The notes under the pieces: generated by a model | What the model was told of the DNA's origin: nothing | The model's input: the letters and a program-made list of their open reading frames with translations, nothing else | The model's database searches: none | Source of the DNA: CAVQWT01 sp963810815 | GTDB taxonomy: Bacteria > Pseudomonadota > Gammaproteobacteria > Burkholderiales > Casimicrobiaceae | Length of the DNA: 64,000 nt | Reading direction: 5' to 3' | Assembly (NCBI GenBank): GCA_963810815.1 | Contig: CAWEPB010000004.1 | Location: forward strand, 124,001 to 188,000 | Made by a program: the position numbers and the translations under genes | Shown: piece after piece, positions 1 to 7,540 of the stretch | Numbering within the stretch: the stretch's first letter is position 1 | How the letters are laid out: each line of letters starts with the position of its first letter

Positions 1-1099
1 TGAAATCGACCTCCTCGGCCGTCGTGAACCGCCCCACGGTGAAGCGGATGGAACTGTGCGCGAGCTCGTCGCTGCGCCCGAGGGCGCGCAGCACGTACGA
101 CGGCTCGAGCGAGGCCGAGGTGCAGGCCGACCCCGACGACACCGCGATGTCCTTGATCGCCATGATCAGGCTTTCGCCCTCGACGAAGTTGAAGCTGACG
201 TTGAGGTTGTGCGGCACGCGGCGCTCGAAGTCGCCGTTGAGGTAGACCTCCTCGATCTGCGACAGCCCCGCCCACAGCCGGTCGCGCAGCGCGCGGATGC
301 GCTCGTTCTCGGCCGCCATCTCGAGCTTCGCCAGCCGGAACGCCTCGCCCATGCCGACGATCTGGTGCGTCGGCAGCGTGCCCGAGCGCATCCCGCGCTC
401 GTGGCCGCCGCCGTGCATCTGCGCCTCGATGCGCACGCGCGGCTTGCGGCGCACGAACAGCGCGCCGACGCCCTTGGGACCGTAGGTCTTGTGGGCGGAA
501 AAGCTCATCAGGTCGACCTTGAGCTTCGCCAGGTCGATCGCGACCTTGCCGGTGGCCTGCGCGGCGTCGACGTGGAAGACGATGCCGCGCGCGCGGCAGA
601 TCTCGCCCATCCGCGGGATGTCCTGGATCACGCCGATCTCGTTGTTGACGAACATCACCGACACGACGGTCGTGTCCGGGCGCAGCGCGGCCTCGAACGC
701 CGCGAGGTCGACCAATCCCTTGTCGTCGACGCCGAGATACGTGACCTCGAAGCCCTCGCGCTCGAGCTCGCGCATCGTGTCCAGCGTCGCCTTGTGCTCG
801 GTCGTGACCGTCACGAGGTGCCTGCCCTTGTCGCGATAGAAATGCGCGGCGCCCTTGAGCGCGAGGTTGATCGACTCGGTGGCGCCGGACGTCCAGACGA
901 TTTCCTTCGGGTCGCAGTTGACCAGCGCGGCCACGTGTCCGCGGGCGTCCTCGACCGCCTGCTCGGCCTCCCAGCCGAAGGCGTGCGAGCGCGACGCGGG
1001 GTTGCCGAAGTGCTCGGTGAGCCACGGGATCATCGCCTGCGCGACCCGGGGGTCGACCGGCGTCGTGGCCGAGTAATCGAGATAGATCGGAGTCTTCAT
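1..1099 (-). CDS. iscS: Cysteine desulfurase IscS (3' end outside window)
   Basis: PLP-dependent cysteine desulfurase that supplies sulfur for Fe-S cluster assembly in the cytoplasm. The first 366 codons are visible; the C-terminus runs off the left edge. The reading starts MKTPIYLDYSATTPVDP, the usual IscS N-terminus. It contains the PLP-lysine motif SFSAHKTYGPKG and the mobile active-site loop SSGSACTSAS with the persulfide-forming Cys. There is no frameshift in the visible part. The start lies 46 bp downstream of iscR on the same strand, so the two are probably cotranscribed from the IscR-controlled promoter at about 1.81-1.84 kb. The loop and lysine motif are those of the housekeeping IscS group rather than SufS. 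IscU and the rest of the isc operon would lie outside the window to the left. Confidence 0.97.
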   Translation of the reverse strand, partial: MKTPIYLDYSATTPVDPRVAQAMIPWLTEHFGNPASRSHAFGWEAEQAVEDARGHVAALVNCDPKEIVWTSGATESINLALKGAAHFYRDKGRHLVTVTTEHKATLDTMRELEREGFEVTYLGVDDKGLVDLAAFEAALRPDTTVVSVMFVNNEIGVIQDIPRMGEICRARGIVFHVDAAQATGKVAIDLAKLKVDLMSFSAHKTYGPKGVGALFVRRKPRVRIEAQMHGGGHERGMRSGTLPTHQIVGMGEAFRLAKLEMAAENERIRALRDRLWAGLSQIEEVYLNGDFERRVPHNLNVSFNFVEGESLIMAIKDIAVSSGSACTSASLEPSYVLRALGRSDELAHSSIRFTVGRFTTAEEVDF

Positions 1100-1145
1100 C
1101 GTGATGGCGTGCGGGTCGGGGTTGCGGCGGGAAGCAAGTCGCGCC

Positions 1146-1640
1146 TCAGAAGGTGGTGGCGGTTTCGGCCGGCCGGGCGGCGACTGCGATCCGGTGGTCC
1201 TGCAGCACGGCGACGTCGCCGCCGCCCTCCTTCGCGTCCTTCTGCTGGGCAACCAGCTGCGCCAGCGTCACCGATCGCAGGAAGGAGAAGATGTGCGCGT
1301 TGAGGGCGGACCACAGCTCGTGCGTCATGCAGCGGCGGTCGTCGCGACAGTTCTCGCGACCGCCGCACTGCGTCGCGTCGATCGGCTCGTCCACCGCCTG
1401 GATGATGTCGGCGACGGACACCGCGTCGAGCGGCTTGCCGAGATGATAACCGCCGCCGGGGCCGCGCACACTCTCGACGAGGCCGTGGCGCCGCAGCTTC
1501 CCGAACAGCTGCTCGAGGTACGACAGCGAGATTCCCTGCCGCTCGGACACGGCCGCGAGCGTGACGGGGCCCTTGGTGCCGTACAGCGCGACATCGATCA
1601 TCGCGGTGACGGCGAAACGTCCTTTGGTGGTGAGACGCAT
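1146..1640 (-). CDS. iscR: Fe-S cluster regulator IscR (Rrf2 family)
   Basis: 164-residue Rrf2-family winged-helix repressor that binds a [2Fe-2S] cluster and represses the isc operon when clusters are plentiful. The N-terminus MRLTTKGRFAVTAMIDVALY and the recognition helix region ISLSYLEQLFGKLRRHGLV are typical. The cluster ligands are present as three Cys in CGGRENCRDDRRC followed by the His of MTHELW. The length is normal. The gene sits between cysE and iscS on the same strand, and a good IscR type 1 half-palindrome lies about 175 bp upstream over the candidate promoter, implying autoregulation. The C-terminal tail after about residue 135 is low-complexity and not conserved in the family. 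Confidence 0.97.
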   Translation of the reverse strand: MRLTTKGRFAVTAMIDVALYGTKGPVTLAAVSERQGISLSYLEQLFGKLRRHGLVESVRGPGGGYHLGKPLDAVSVADIIQAVDEPIDATQCGGRENCRDDRRCMTHELWSALNAHIFSFLRSVTLAQLVAQQKDAKEGGGDVAVLQDHRIAVAARPAETATTF

Positions 1641-1806
1641 GGCGGTTCGATGCTCCTGGATTCAGGCGTCAGTCGTCCGGCCGGGGCCGGGGGGCGTGGG
1701 GCGGGCAGGATTCGCGAGGGGGCCGCAACCGCGATACGGCGGTCAGCGTCGGGACACCGGTCCGGAAGCTCGTCGTGGACGATCGACCCGGAGAAACTAC
1801 CCGAGA

Positions 1807-1835
1807 ATTCTGCCTTTCCCGACTGTATTAGTCAA
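1807..1835 (-). promoter_or_regulatory. iscR promoter with IscR type 1 site
   Basis: Read on the minus strand, positions 1835-1816 give TTGACTAATACAGTCGGGAA. This matches the E. coli type 1 IscR pattern (GACT, A/T-rich centre, AGTC, then GG). TTGACT also serves as the -35 box. A weak -10 (CAGAAT, 1812-1807) follows at 17 bp spacing. The site lies in the cysE-iscR gap, just after the cysE stop codon, so it would control iscR-iscS independently of cysE. The match is seen directly; binding is inferred. Confidence 0.7.
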
Positions 1836-1852
1836 CCTTAAGTCCGACAAGT

Positions 1853-2605
1853 TCAGTCAAGCATGCGATTCAGCCGTTGCGGGTCGAAACCGTCCGCCGT
1901 GGCCTTGGCGTCGCCGCAATCGTGACCGGCCTCGGACAGCCGCGCGATCAGGCGCTCGAGCCGCGCGTCGGCTTCCGCCGCGTGGTCGATCAGGCGGTGG
2001 ATCGCCTGGACCACCGGGTCGTTCATGTCCGCGGCGATGGCGTACGCCGAGAAACCCATCTTGGCCGCCTGCGACTCGCGCCGTTCGGCGTCCTCGCCCA
2101 GAACCACCCGGGCGGGTATGCCGACGACCGTCGCACTCGCAGGAACGTCGCGCACAACGACGGCATTCGAGCCTATCTTGGCGCCATCTCCCACCAAAAT
2201 CGGCCCCAGCACCTTCGCCCCCGCGCCGATCACGACGCCCTGGCCCAGCGTCGGGTGGCGCTTGCCCTTGTTCCAGGAGGTCCCGCCCAGCGTGACGCCG
2301 TGGTAGAGCGTGCAACCGTCGCCGATCTCGGCCGTTTCGCCGATGACGATCCCCATGCCGTGGTCGATGAACACCCGCCGGCCGATCGTCGCGCCGGGGT
2401 GGATCTCGATGCCGGTCGCCCAGCGTCCGCAGTGGGCCAGCCAGCGCGCGAGCCAGCGCCAGCCGCCCCGCCACAGCCGGTGGGTCAGGCGGTGCCAGAC
2501 CAGCGCGTGGAGGCCGGGGTAGCAGGTCAGCACCTCCCAGCGCGTCCGCGCAGCGGGGTCGCGGTCGAATACGACGGCAATGTCTTCACGGAGGCGGTCG
2601 AACAT
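1853..2605 (-). CDS. cysE: Serine O-acetyltransferase CysE
   Basis: 250-residue serine acetyltransferase making O-acetylserine from serine and acetyl-CoA, the first step of cysteine synthesis. The N-terminus MFDRLREDIAVVFDRDPAAR and the following YPGLHALVWHRLTHRLW are typical of the short CysE form. The left-handed beta-helix hexapeptide repeats follow from GIEIHPGATIGRRVFIDHG to about residue 175, including the catalytic His of IDHGMGIVIGETAEIGD. Linkage to iscR/iscS makes sense because the enzyme supplies the cysteine that IscS consumes. No Shine-Dalgarno sequence is obvious before the ATG, and the candidate promoter lies so close that the transcript may be leaderless. Confidence 0.96.
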   Translation of the reverse strand: MFDRLREDIAVVFDRDPAARTRWEVLTCYPGLHALVWHRLTHRLWRGGWRWLARWLAHCGRWATGIEIHPGATIGRRVFIDHGMGIVIGETAEIGDGCTLYHGVTLGGTSWNKGKRHPTLGQGVVIGAGAKVLGPILVGDGAKIGSNAVVVRDVPASATVVGIPARVVLGEDAERRESQAAKMGFSAYAIAADMNDPVVQAIHRLIDHAAEADARLERLIARLSEAGHDCGDAKATADGFDPQRLNRMLD

Positions 2606-2611
2606 GGTCGG

Positions 2612-2640
2612 ATTTTCCCATATCCGACCGATTCTCTCAA
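2612..2640 (-). promoter_or_regulatory. Candidate cysE promoter with IscR-like sequence
   Basis: On the minus strand TTGAGA (2640-2635) and GAAAAT (2617-2612) are 17 bp apart and end 6 bp before the cysE ATG. The 20 bases 2640-2621, TTGAGAGAATCGGTCGGATA, resemble the iscR site at 1835-1816 (12 of 20 identical, including TTGA and GTCGG). Both the promoter and the IscR relation are inference. Confidence 0.35.
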
Positions 2641-2793
2641 GTATTGCCCCCCGGTTCCCCGCCGCACGGCCGATCGCCCGCCGCCCGGGCGCCCTGCCCC
2701 GCTCCCCGCAAAATGACTACACTGCGCGCTGGCAGTCAAACCAACAGCGGCGCGTCGCCCGGCCCGGCGAACGACGCCCCCTCCGGAGGAACC

Positions 2794-3849
2794 ATGTCCC
2801 GCCTCGCACGCACTTCCCGCATCCTTTCCGCCCTTGCGGCGGCGACCCTGGGCGCACTCGCGTCCCTGCCCGTCGCAGCGCAGGAAATCACGCTCAAGGT
2901 CCACCACTTCTGGCCGCCGGGCGCGATGCCGCCGTCGCAGCTGCTGGTCCCGTGGTGCGACAAGATCGCGAAGGACTCCGGCAACAGGCTCAAGTGCCAG
3001 ATCTACCCGTCGATGCAGCTCGGCGGCACGCCGCCGCAGCTCATCGACCAGGTGAAGGACGGCGTCGCCGACATCGTGTGGACGCTGCCCGGCTACACCG
3101 CGGGCCGGTTCCCGCTGATCGAGGTGTTCGAGCTGCCGTTCATGTCGGCGTCGGCGGAATCGACGAGCCAGGCGGCCTGGGAGTACTACGAGAAATACGC
3201 GCAGAAGGAATTCGCCGGCATCCGGATGCTCGTCGTCAACGTGCACGACAACGGCTTCGTGAACACCCGCGAGAAGCAGGTGAAGACGATGGCGGACTTC
3301 AAGGGCCTCAAGATGCGCGCGCCGACGCGGCAGACGAACAAGCTGCTGGCCGCGCTGGGCGCGACGCCGGTCGCGATGCCGCTGCCCGCGCTGTCCGAAG
3401 CGATTTCCAAGGGCGTCATCGACGGCTACCTGCTGCCGTGGGAGGTGATCCCGTCGATCAAGGCGCACGAGCTCACGAAGTACCACAGCGAGACCGACCC
3501 GAAGTCGCGCGCGCTGTACACGGCGGTGTTCACGCTGGCGATGAACCAGGCGAAATACGACAGCCTGCCGCCGGACCTCCGGAAGGTGATCGACGCCAAC
3601 TCCGGGCTGCCGATGGCGAAGGCCTTCGGCCGCCAGTGGGACGCGTCGGCGCCGCCGGCGCGCAAGCTCGCCGTCGACCGCGGCAACACGTTCTACGTCA
3701 TCCCCGCGTCGGAACTCGCGAACTGGGAGAAGGCGACCGCGAACCTCGACGACGAGTGGGTCCGGGACGTCACCGCCAAGGGCAACGACGGCAAGGCGCT
3801 GCTGCAGAGCGCGCGCGACCTGATCAAGAAGTACGAAGCGGCGAAGTAG
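2794..3849 (+). CDS. TRAP transporter substrate-binding protein (DctP family)
   Basis: 351-residue periplasmic solute-binding protein of a tripartite ATP-independent periplasmic transporter, probably for a carboxylic acid. The start is the ATG at 2794, with a strong CCGGAGGA ribosome site just before it; the frame is also open further upstream but without such a site. A cleavable signal peptide ends at about ASLPVAAQ. The mature part has the DctP pattern: QIYPSMQLGGTPPQLIDQVKDG near the N-terminus, ELPFM in the hinge region, and GLKMRAP with the family's conserved Arg. No DctQ or DctM membrane gene lies nearby, so this is an orphan component. It is divergent from cysE and convergent with the next gene. 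The ligand cannot be told from sequence alone. Confidence 0.93.
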   Translation: MSRLARTSRILSALAAATLGALASLPVAAQEITLKVHHFWPPGAMPPSQLLVPWCDKIAKDSGNRLKCQIYPSMQLGGTPPQLIDQVKDGVADIVWTLPGYTAGRFPLIEVFELPFMSASAESTSQAAWEYYEKYAQKEFAGIRMLVVNVHDNGFVNTREKQVKTMADFKGLKMRAPTRQTNKLLAALGATPVAMPLPALSEAISKGVIDGYLLPWEVIPSIKAHELTKYHSETDPKSRALYTAVFTLAMNQAKYDSLPPDLRKVIDANSGLPMAKAFGRQWDASAPPARKLAVDRGNTFYVIPASELANWEKATANLDDEWVRDVTAKGNDGKALLQSARDLIKKYEAAK

Positions 3850-3879
3850 CCGGCCGCGGCCCGCGCCGCACGATCGCCG

Positions 3880-5076
3880 TCAGCGCAGCACGATCGCCGT
3901 CACCAGCAGCACGCTGGTGACCAGCGCGAACATGGTCAGGTAGGCGATCGACACGGCGAAGCCGCGCACGAGCACGCCGCTCCACCGGCCGCCGTAGACG
4001 ACCTTCATCGACCACAGGAAATAGCAGAACATCCACAGCAGCGCGCCGGCGGTGAGCGGGGGCCACGGCGCGACGACCGCGACGATCAGCGCCAGGCACG
4101 CGAAGGCGTGGTTGTGCGCGCCGTAGACGAGGTGCTCGGCGTAGCGGCGCGGCCGCTGCGGATACTTGCGCCGTCGCCCGGCGTAGACGATCTGCAGCAG
4201 CAGCGCGAACCACGGCAGCAGCGCGATCAGCGCGTACGGGCCGTAGCGCAGCGCGCCGGCGATCACCTGGTCGATCTTGTCCTGCTTCTGCAGGCGGTTG
4301 AAGCGGTCCATCCGGTGCTGGAGCTGGTCGCGCAGCACGCCCTCGGGCCCGACCACGGTGGCGAGGAATTCGCGGTCGATGCGCAGGCCCCAGCCGGGGC
4401 CCAGCAGGACCCGCGCCAACTCGCCGTCGGCGGCTTTCACCGGCGAGGACGCCAGCTTCGGCGGGGCGGGCTTCGCCGCGGGGCCTGCCGTCGAAGTCGC
4501 GCCCGGAACGGCTGCCTTCGCCCCGGGGCCGGCGGTTCCGCCGTCGCCGGCGGAAGGCGCCTTCGCCGCGGCGTCCGCGGACTCGTTCGCGGCATCGCTC
4601 GCCTTCGGTGCGCCCGCATTCAGCGTGATGCCGTCGCCGTCGAGGACGATCGCGGGCCCGTCGAGCGACGTCTCGGCGACGACGCGAAGGATCGCGAACA
4701 GCGCCAGCGCCAGCACCAGGAACAGCCGGGCCGGGCGGATGTAGCGCTTGCGCCGGCCGGCGAAATACTCGTTGGTGAGGAACCCCGGCCGGAACAGCAG
4801 GTGGAACAGCGTGCGCGCGAGGCGGCCGTCGAGCGCGACGTAGCGGCCGGCCGCCTCGCGCAGGAACACGCCGGCCGTCGGCAGCGCGAGCGCGGTTTCC
4901 TGTGCGCACGCAGGGCAATACCGGCCCGGGGCGTCGGCGCCGCAGTTGCGGCAGACCGCGGCCTGGCCCGGCGGGCGCAGCGACGACGGCGGACCCGGCG
5001 GCAAAGGCAGCGGGTCCCCGGGCGGTGGCGCCGGGATCGGCGGCGGCAAGTCCACGGGCGGTGGCGGTGGGTGCAT
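3880..5076 (-). CDS. DUF3667 zinc-ribbon membrane protein
   Basis: 398-residue membrane protein of unknown role. From the ATG at 5076 it begins with a proline-rich stretch of about 45 residues. Next comes a C4 zinc ribbon (CRNCGADAPGRYCPAC), then the DUF3667 signature region (ARTLFHLLFRPGFLTNEYFAGRR). After a first membrane helix there is an Ala/Pro/Gly-rich periplasmic or loop region (about residues 145-215), then three or four hydrophobic helices to the C-terminus. The frame stays open upstream into the neighbouring gene, but the ATG at 5076 gives the sensible start. The family has no established function. Its stop lies 30 bp from the convergent dctP stop, and a 15-bp sequence at the stop codon (3868-3882) is repeated 20 bp further in (3888-3902). 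Confidence 0.85.
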   Translation of the reverse strand: MHPPPPPVDLPPPIPAPPPGDPLPLPPGPPSSLRPPGQAAVCRNCGADAPGRYCPACAQETALALPTAGVFLREAAGRYVALDGRLARTLFHLLFRPGFLTNEYFAGRRKRYIRPARLFLVLALALFAILRVVAETSLDGPAIVLDGDGITLNAGAPKASDAANESADAAAKAPSAGDGGTAGPGAKAAVPGATSTAGPAAKPAPPKLASSPVKAADGELARVLLGPGWGLRIDREFLATVVGPEGVLRDQLQHRMDRFNRLQKQDKIDQVIAGALRYGPYALIALLPWFALLLQIVYAGRRRKYPQRPRRYAEHLVYGAHNHAFACLALIVAVVAPWPPLTAGALLWMFCYFLWSMKVVYGGRWSGVLVRGFAVSIAYLTMFALVTSVLLVTAIVLR

Positions 5077-5090
5077 CGGGTGCTTGCAGC

Positions 5091-5609
5091 TCAGAAGACG
5101 TGGAAGCGGCCGCGGTGGTACCCCAGCGGCCAGCGCCCGGCGGCGAACAGCGCGAGCTTGCGCGCGAAGACGTGATCGTCGCCGGCACCCGCCAGCGCCG
5201 CCAGCGTCCGCTGGTGGGCGGCAAGCGACAGCGCGACGGCCGCGTCGGCCGCGAGTTCCGCATCGGTGCCGAAGGCGCGCCGCGCGGCGTCGCGCGCGAC
5301 GACACGCCAACGCGCGCCCGCGGCGGCAAGCCGTCGCTCGAGCTCGGCCTCGGCGATCGCGTGCGCGGCGGCGAGCCAGAGTTCCTCGCGCAGGCCCTCC
5401 TCCTCGTCCCACCAGGCGTCGTCGAACACCGCGGCGCGCAGCAGCACCGCGGCCGCCTCCGCGCTGCCGACGACCGAAACCGCGCTGCCGGCCAGCGCCG
5501 GCCAGGACTGGATCAGGGCGTCTACCGCGCCCGATTCGGCCGGCGACCAGGGCCGCCCGACCCGCTCGAACCAGCCGATCGTCGCCGCGTCGGTGCGATC
5601 AATGTCCAC
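5091..5609 (-). CDS. Hypothetical protein
   Basis: About 172 residues, not recognised. It is acidic and alanine-rich, predicted mainly helical, with a run of paired helices from about residue 25 and a distinctive C-terminus GRWPLGYHRGRFHVF. I see no signal peptide or membrane helix. I place the start at the GTG at 5609, which overlaps the trmJ stop by 11 bp (translational coupling); a TTG at 5633 in the same frame is the alternative. It lies between trmJ and the DUF3667 gene on the same strand with 14 bp to the latter, so the three probably form one transcript. No function is claimed. Confidence 0.7.
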   Translation of the reverse strand: MDIDRTDAATIGWFERVGRPWSPAESGAVDALIQSWPALAGSAVSVVGSAEAAAVLLRAAVFDDAWWDEEEGLREELWLAAAHAIAEAELERRLAAAGARWRVVARDAARRAFGTDAELAADAAVALSLAAHQRTLAALAGAGDDHVFARKLALFAAGRWPLGYHRGRFHVF

Positions 5610-6336
5610 GCGCGCGCCCCACCAGCTCGTCAATCCGCGCGAGGATGCCGCGCAGGATGTTCACTTCCTCCCGCTCGAAGCCGCGGCGGGCGAACAGCCG
5701 GCGCAGCCGCGGCAGCAGCCGCTTGGGGTGCGCCGGATTGAGGAAGCGCATCGCGACCAGCGTCGTCGCCGCGTGCGCGTAGAGTCCCTCGATCTCGTCG
5801 GCGGTCGCCGGGGCGAAGCGCGGCGCGCGCCAGACCTCGCCTCCGGTCGCCGCGACGTTGAGTTCGTAGCACGCGACCTGCACCGCCGCCGCCAGATTGA
5901 GCGAGCCGTAGTCCGGATTGGCCGGGATGGTCGCGACCACGCCGCAGCGCGTGAGCTCGTGATTCGACAGGCCGGACATCTCGGTGCCGAAGACGAACGC
6001 GACGTCGCCGTGCGGCGCGTGCGCGAGCGCCTCGACGGCCGCGGCGCGCACCGGCAGCACGCGTCCGGCGAACTCGCGCGGCCGCGCCGACAGGCCCACC
6101 GCGAGCACGCAGCCGGCAAGCGCCTCGTCGAGCGATTCGACCACCCGCGCCGCGTCGAGCACGGCGGTCGCCCCCGACGCCCGCGCCACCGCCTCGACGT
6201 CGGGAAAACGCTGCGGGGCGACCAGCACCAGCCGGCGCACGCCCATGGTGAGCATCGCCCGCGCCGCCGCGCCGATGTTGCCGGGGTGGCTGGGGGCGCA
6301 GAGGACGATGCGGACGCGATCGAGCAGCGGAGTCAC
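5599..6336 (-). CDS. trmJ: tRNA (Cm32/Um32) 2'-O-methyltransferase TrmJ
   Basis: SPOUT-class methyltransferase that 2'-O-methylates position 32 of several tRNAs. The protein begins with RIVLCAPSHPGNIGAAARAM, the family signature, and continues with the knot region VAFVFGTEMSGLSNHEL and IPANPDYGSLNLAAAVQV, which holds the SAM-binding Asn/Ser-Leu-Asn motif. I choose the GTG at 6336 because it gives the normal short leader before the signature; a TTG at 6387 in the same frame is possible. At 245 residues it has normal length. It is divergent from suhB, a pairing common in betaproteobacteria. Confidence 0.93.
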   Translation of the reverse strand: MTPLLDRVRIVLCAPSHPGNIGAAARAMLTMGVRRLVLVAPQRFPDVEAVARASGATAVLDAARVVESLDEALAGCVLAVGLSARPREFAGRVLPVRAAAVEALAHAPHGDVAFVFGTEMSGLSNHELTRCGVVATIPANPDYGSLNLAAAVQVACYELNVAATGGEVWRAPRFAPATADEIEGLYAHAATTLVAMRFLNPAHPKRLLPRLRRLFARRGFEREEVNILRGILARIDELVGRARGH

Positions 6337-6486
6337 GGCCGGGGCGAAAGAGTTCGGATTGAACGAGACCGGATGGACGGAGGGCAACGATTCGCTGCCG
6401 GCCGCGCAGGGCGGGCCGGCAGCGGGTAAAATGTCGATCTTCGTTCTTTATCACGCCGGACGCGCCCGCCGCGCCCGCACCACGAC

Positions 6487-7329
6487 ATGCATCCGACGCT
6501 CACCATCGCGGTGAAGGCGGCGCGCCGCGCCGGCAACATCATCAATCGCGGCTCGCGCGACCTCGACCGGCTCACCGTGACCGCGAAGGGGCCGAAGGAT
6601 TTCGTCAGCGAAATCGACCGCGCGGCCGAGGCCGCGATCGTCGAGACGCTGCTCGACGCGTATCCGGACCACGCGATTCTAGCAGAGGAAGGCACGGCCA
6701 AAGGCGCCAACGCCGAGGCCGAGAACGTGTGGATCATCGATCCGCTCGACGGCACCACCAACTTCCTGCACGGGTTTCCGCAGTACTGCGTTTCGATCGC
6801 GCTCGCGCACAAGGGGCAGGTGACGCAGGGCGTGATCTACGACCCGGTGCGCAACGACCTGTTCACCGCGACGCGCGGCCGGGGCGCGTACCTCAACGAC
6901 CGCCGGATCCGCGTCTCGAAGCGCACGCAGCTGAAGGAGTGCCTGATCGGCACCGGCTTCCCGTTCCGCGACGGCAGCTTCCTCGACGCCTACCTCGCGA
7001 TGATGCGCACGATGATCGAGCACACGGCCGGACTGCGCCGCCCGGGCGCCGCCGCGCTCGACCTCGCGTACGTCGCCGCGGGCTTCTACGACGGCTTCTT
7101 CGAGGTCGGCCTCAACCCCTGGGACGTCGCCGCCGGCAGCCTGCTGGTGCTCGAGGCCGGCGGCCTGATCGGCGACCTGTCCGGCGAGGGCAACTTCCTT
7201 CACGGCGGCGAAGTGATCGCGGCGACGCCGAAGATCTTCGCGCAGATGGTGACGCTCCTCGGCCCGTACCGCGCCGAGGTCGTGCGCAGCCGCGCGGCCG
7301 CGCGACCGCTGCCGCACTCCGGCGATTGA
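6487..7329 (+). CDS. suhB: Inositol-1-monophosphatase family protein SuhB
   Basis: 280-residue Mg-dependent phosphatase of the IMPase family. SuhB hydrolyses inositol monophosphates and in E. coli also works as an rRNA transcription and folding factor. The metal and substrate motifs are complete: AILAEEGT, WIIDPLDGTTNFLHG and NPWDVAAGSLLVLEAGG. The start MHPTLTIAVKAARRAGN is standard. The last 20 residues are Arg/Ala-rich. The gene is divergent from trmJ across a gap of about 150 bp and is followed by a strong GC hairpin at 7339-7361. Confidence 0.96.
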   Translation: MHPTLTIAVKAARRAGNIINRGSRDLDRLTVTAKGPKDFVSEIDRAAEAAIVETLLDAYPDHAILAEEGTAKGANAEAENVWIIDPLDGTTNFLHGFPQYCVSIALAHKGQVTQGVIYDPVRNDLFTATRGRGAYLNDRRIRVSKRTQLKECLIGTGFPFRDGSFLDAYLAMMRTMIEHTAGLRRPGAAALDLAYVAAGFYDGFFEVGLNPWDVAAGSLLVLEAGGLIGDLSGEGNFLHGGEVIAATPKIFAQMVTLLGPYRAEVVRSRAAARPLPHSGD

Positions 7330-7338
7330 GCCGCCGCG

Positions 7339-7361
7339 GGCCACGCCGGCCGGGCGTGGCC
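7339..7361 (+). terminator. GC-rich hairpin after suhB
   Basis: GGCCACGCC (7339-7347), a 5-nt loop and GGCGTGGCC (7353-7361) form a perfect 9-bp stem starting 10 bp after the suhB stop. No T-run follows, so it is a transcript-end or stability hairpin rather than a textbook intrinsic terminator. Confidence 0.4.
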
Positions 7362-7368
7362 GGCGCGC

Positions 7369-7471
7369 AGGCAGGCCGCCGGCGACGAGCGGTCCAGCGA
7401 AATGTCGCACGGCCGCGACGAGCGGGCGTCCCCGGCCGACCGCGGGCGGGCCGGTGCGTAGGCAGGCCGCC
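7369..7471 (+). repeat. Short direct repeat in suhB-protease gap
   Basis: AGGCAGGCCGCC occurs at 7369-7380 and again at 7460-7471, 91 bp apart, in the 211-bp gap before the protease gene. The rest of the gap shows no gene and no clear promoter. Confidence 0.5.
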
Positions 7472-7540
7472 AGCGGTCGGCTACCATTGGCCTGGAATCG
7501 TTGCCCTTCTCCGGCAGCGCGCACCCCCAGGGAGTGCCGC

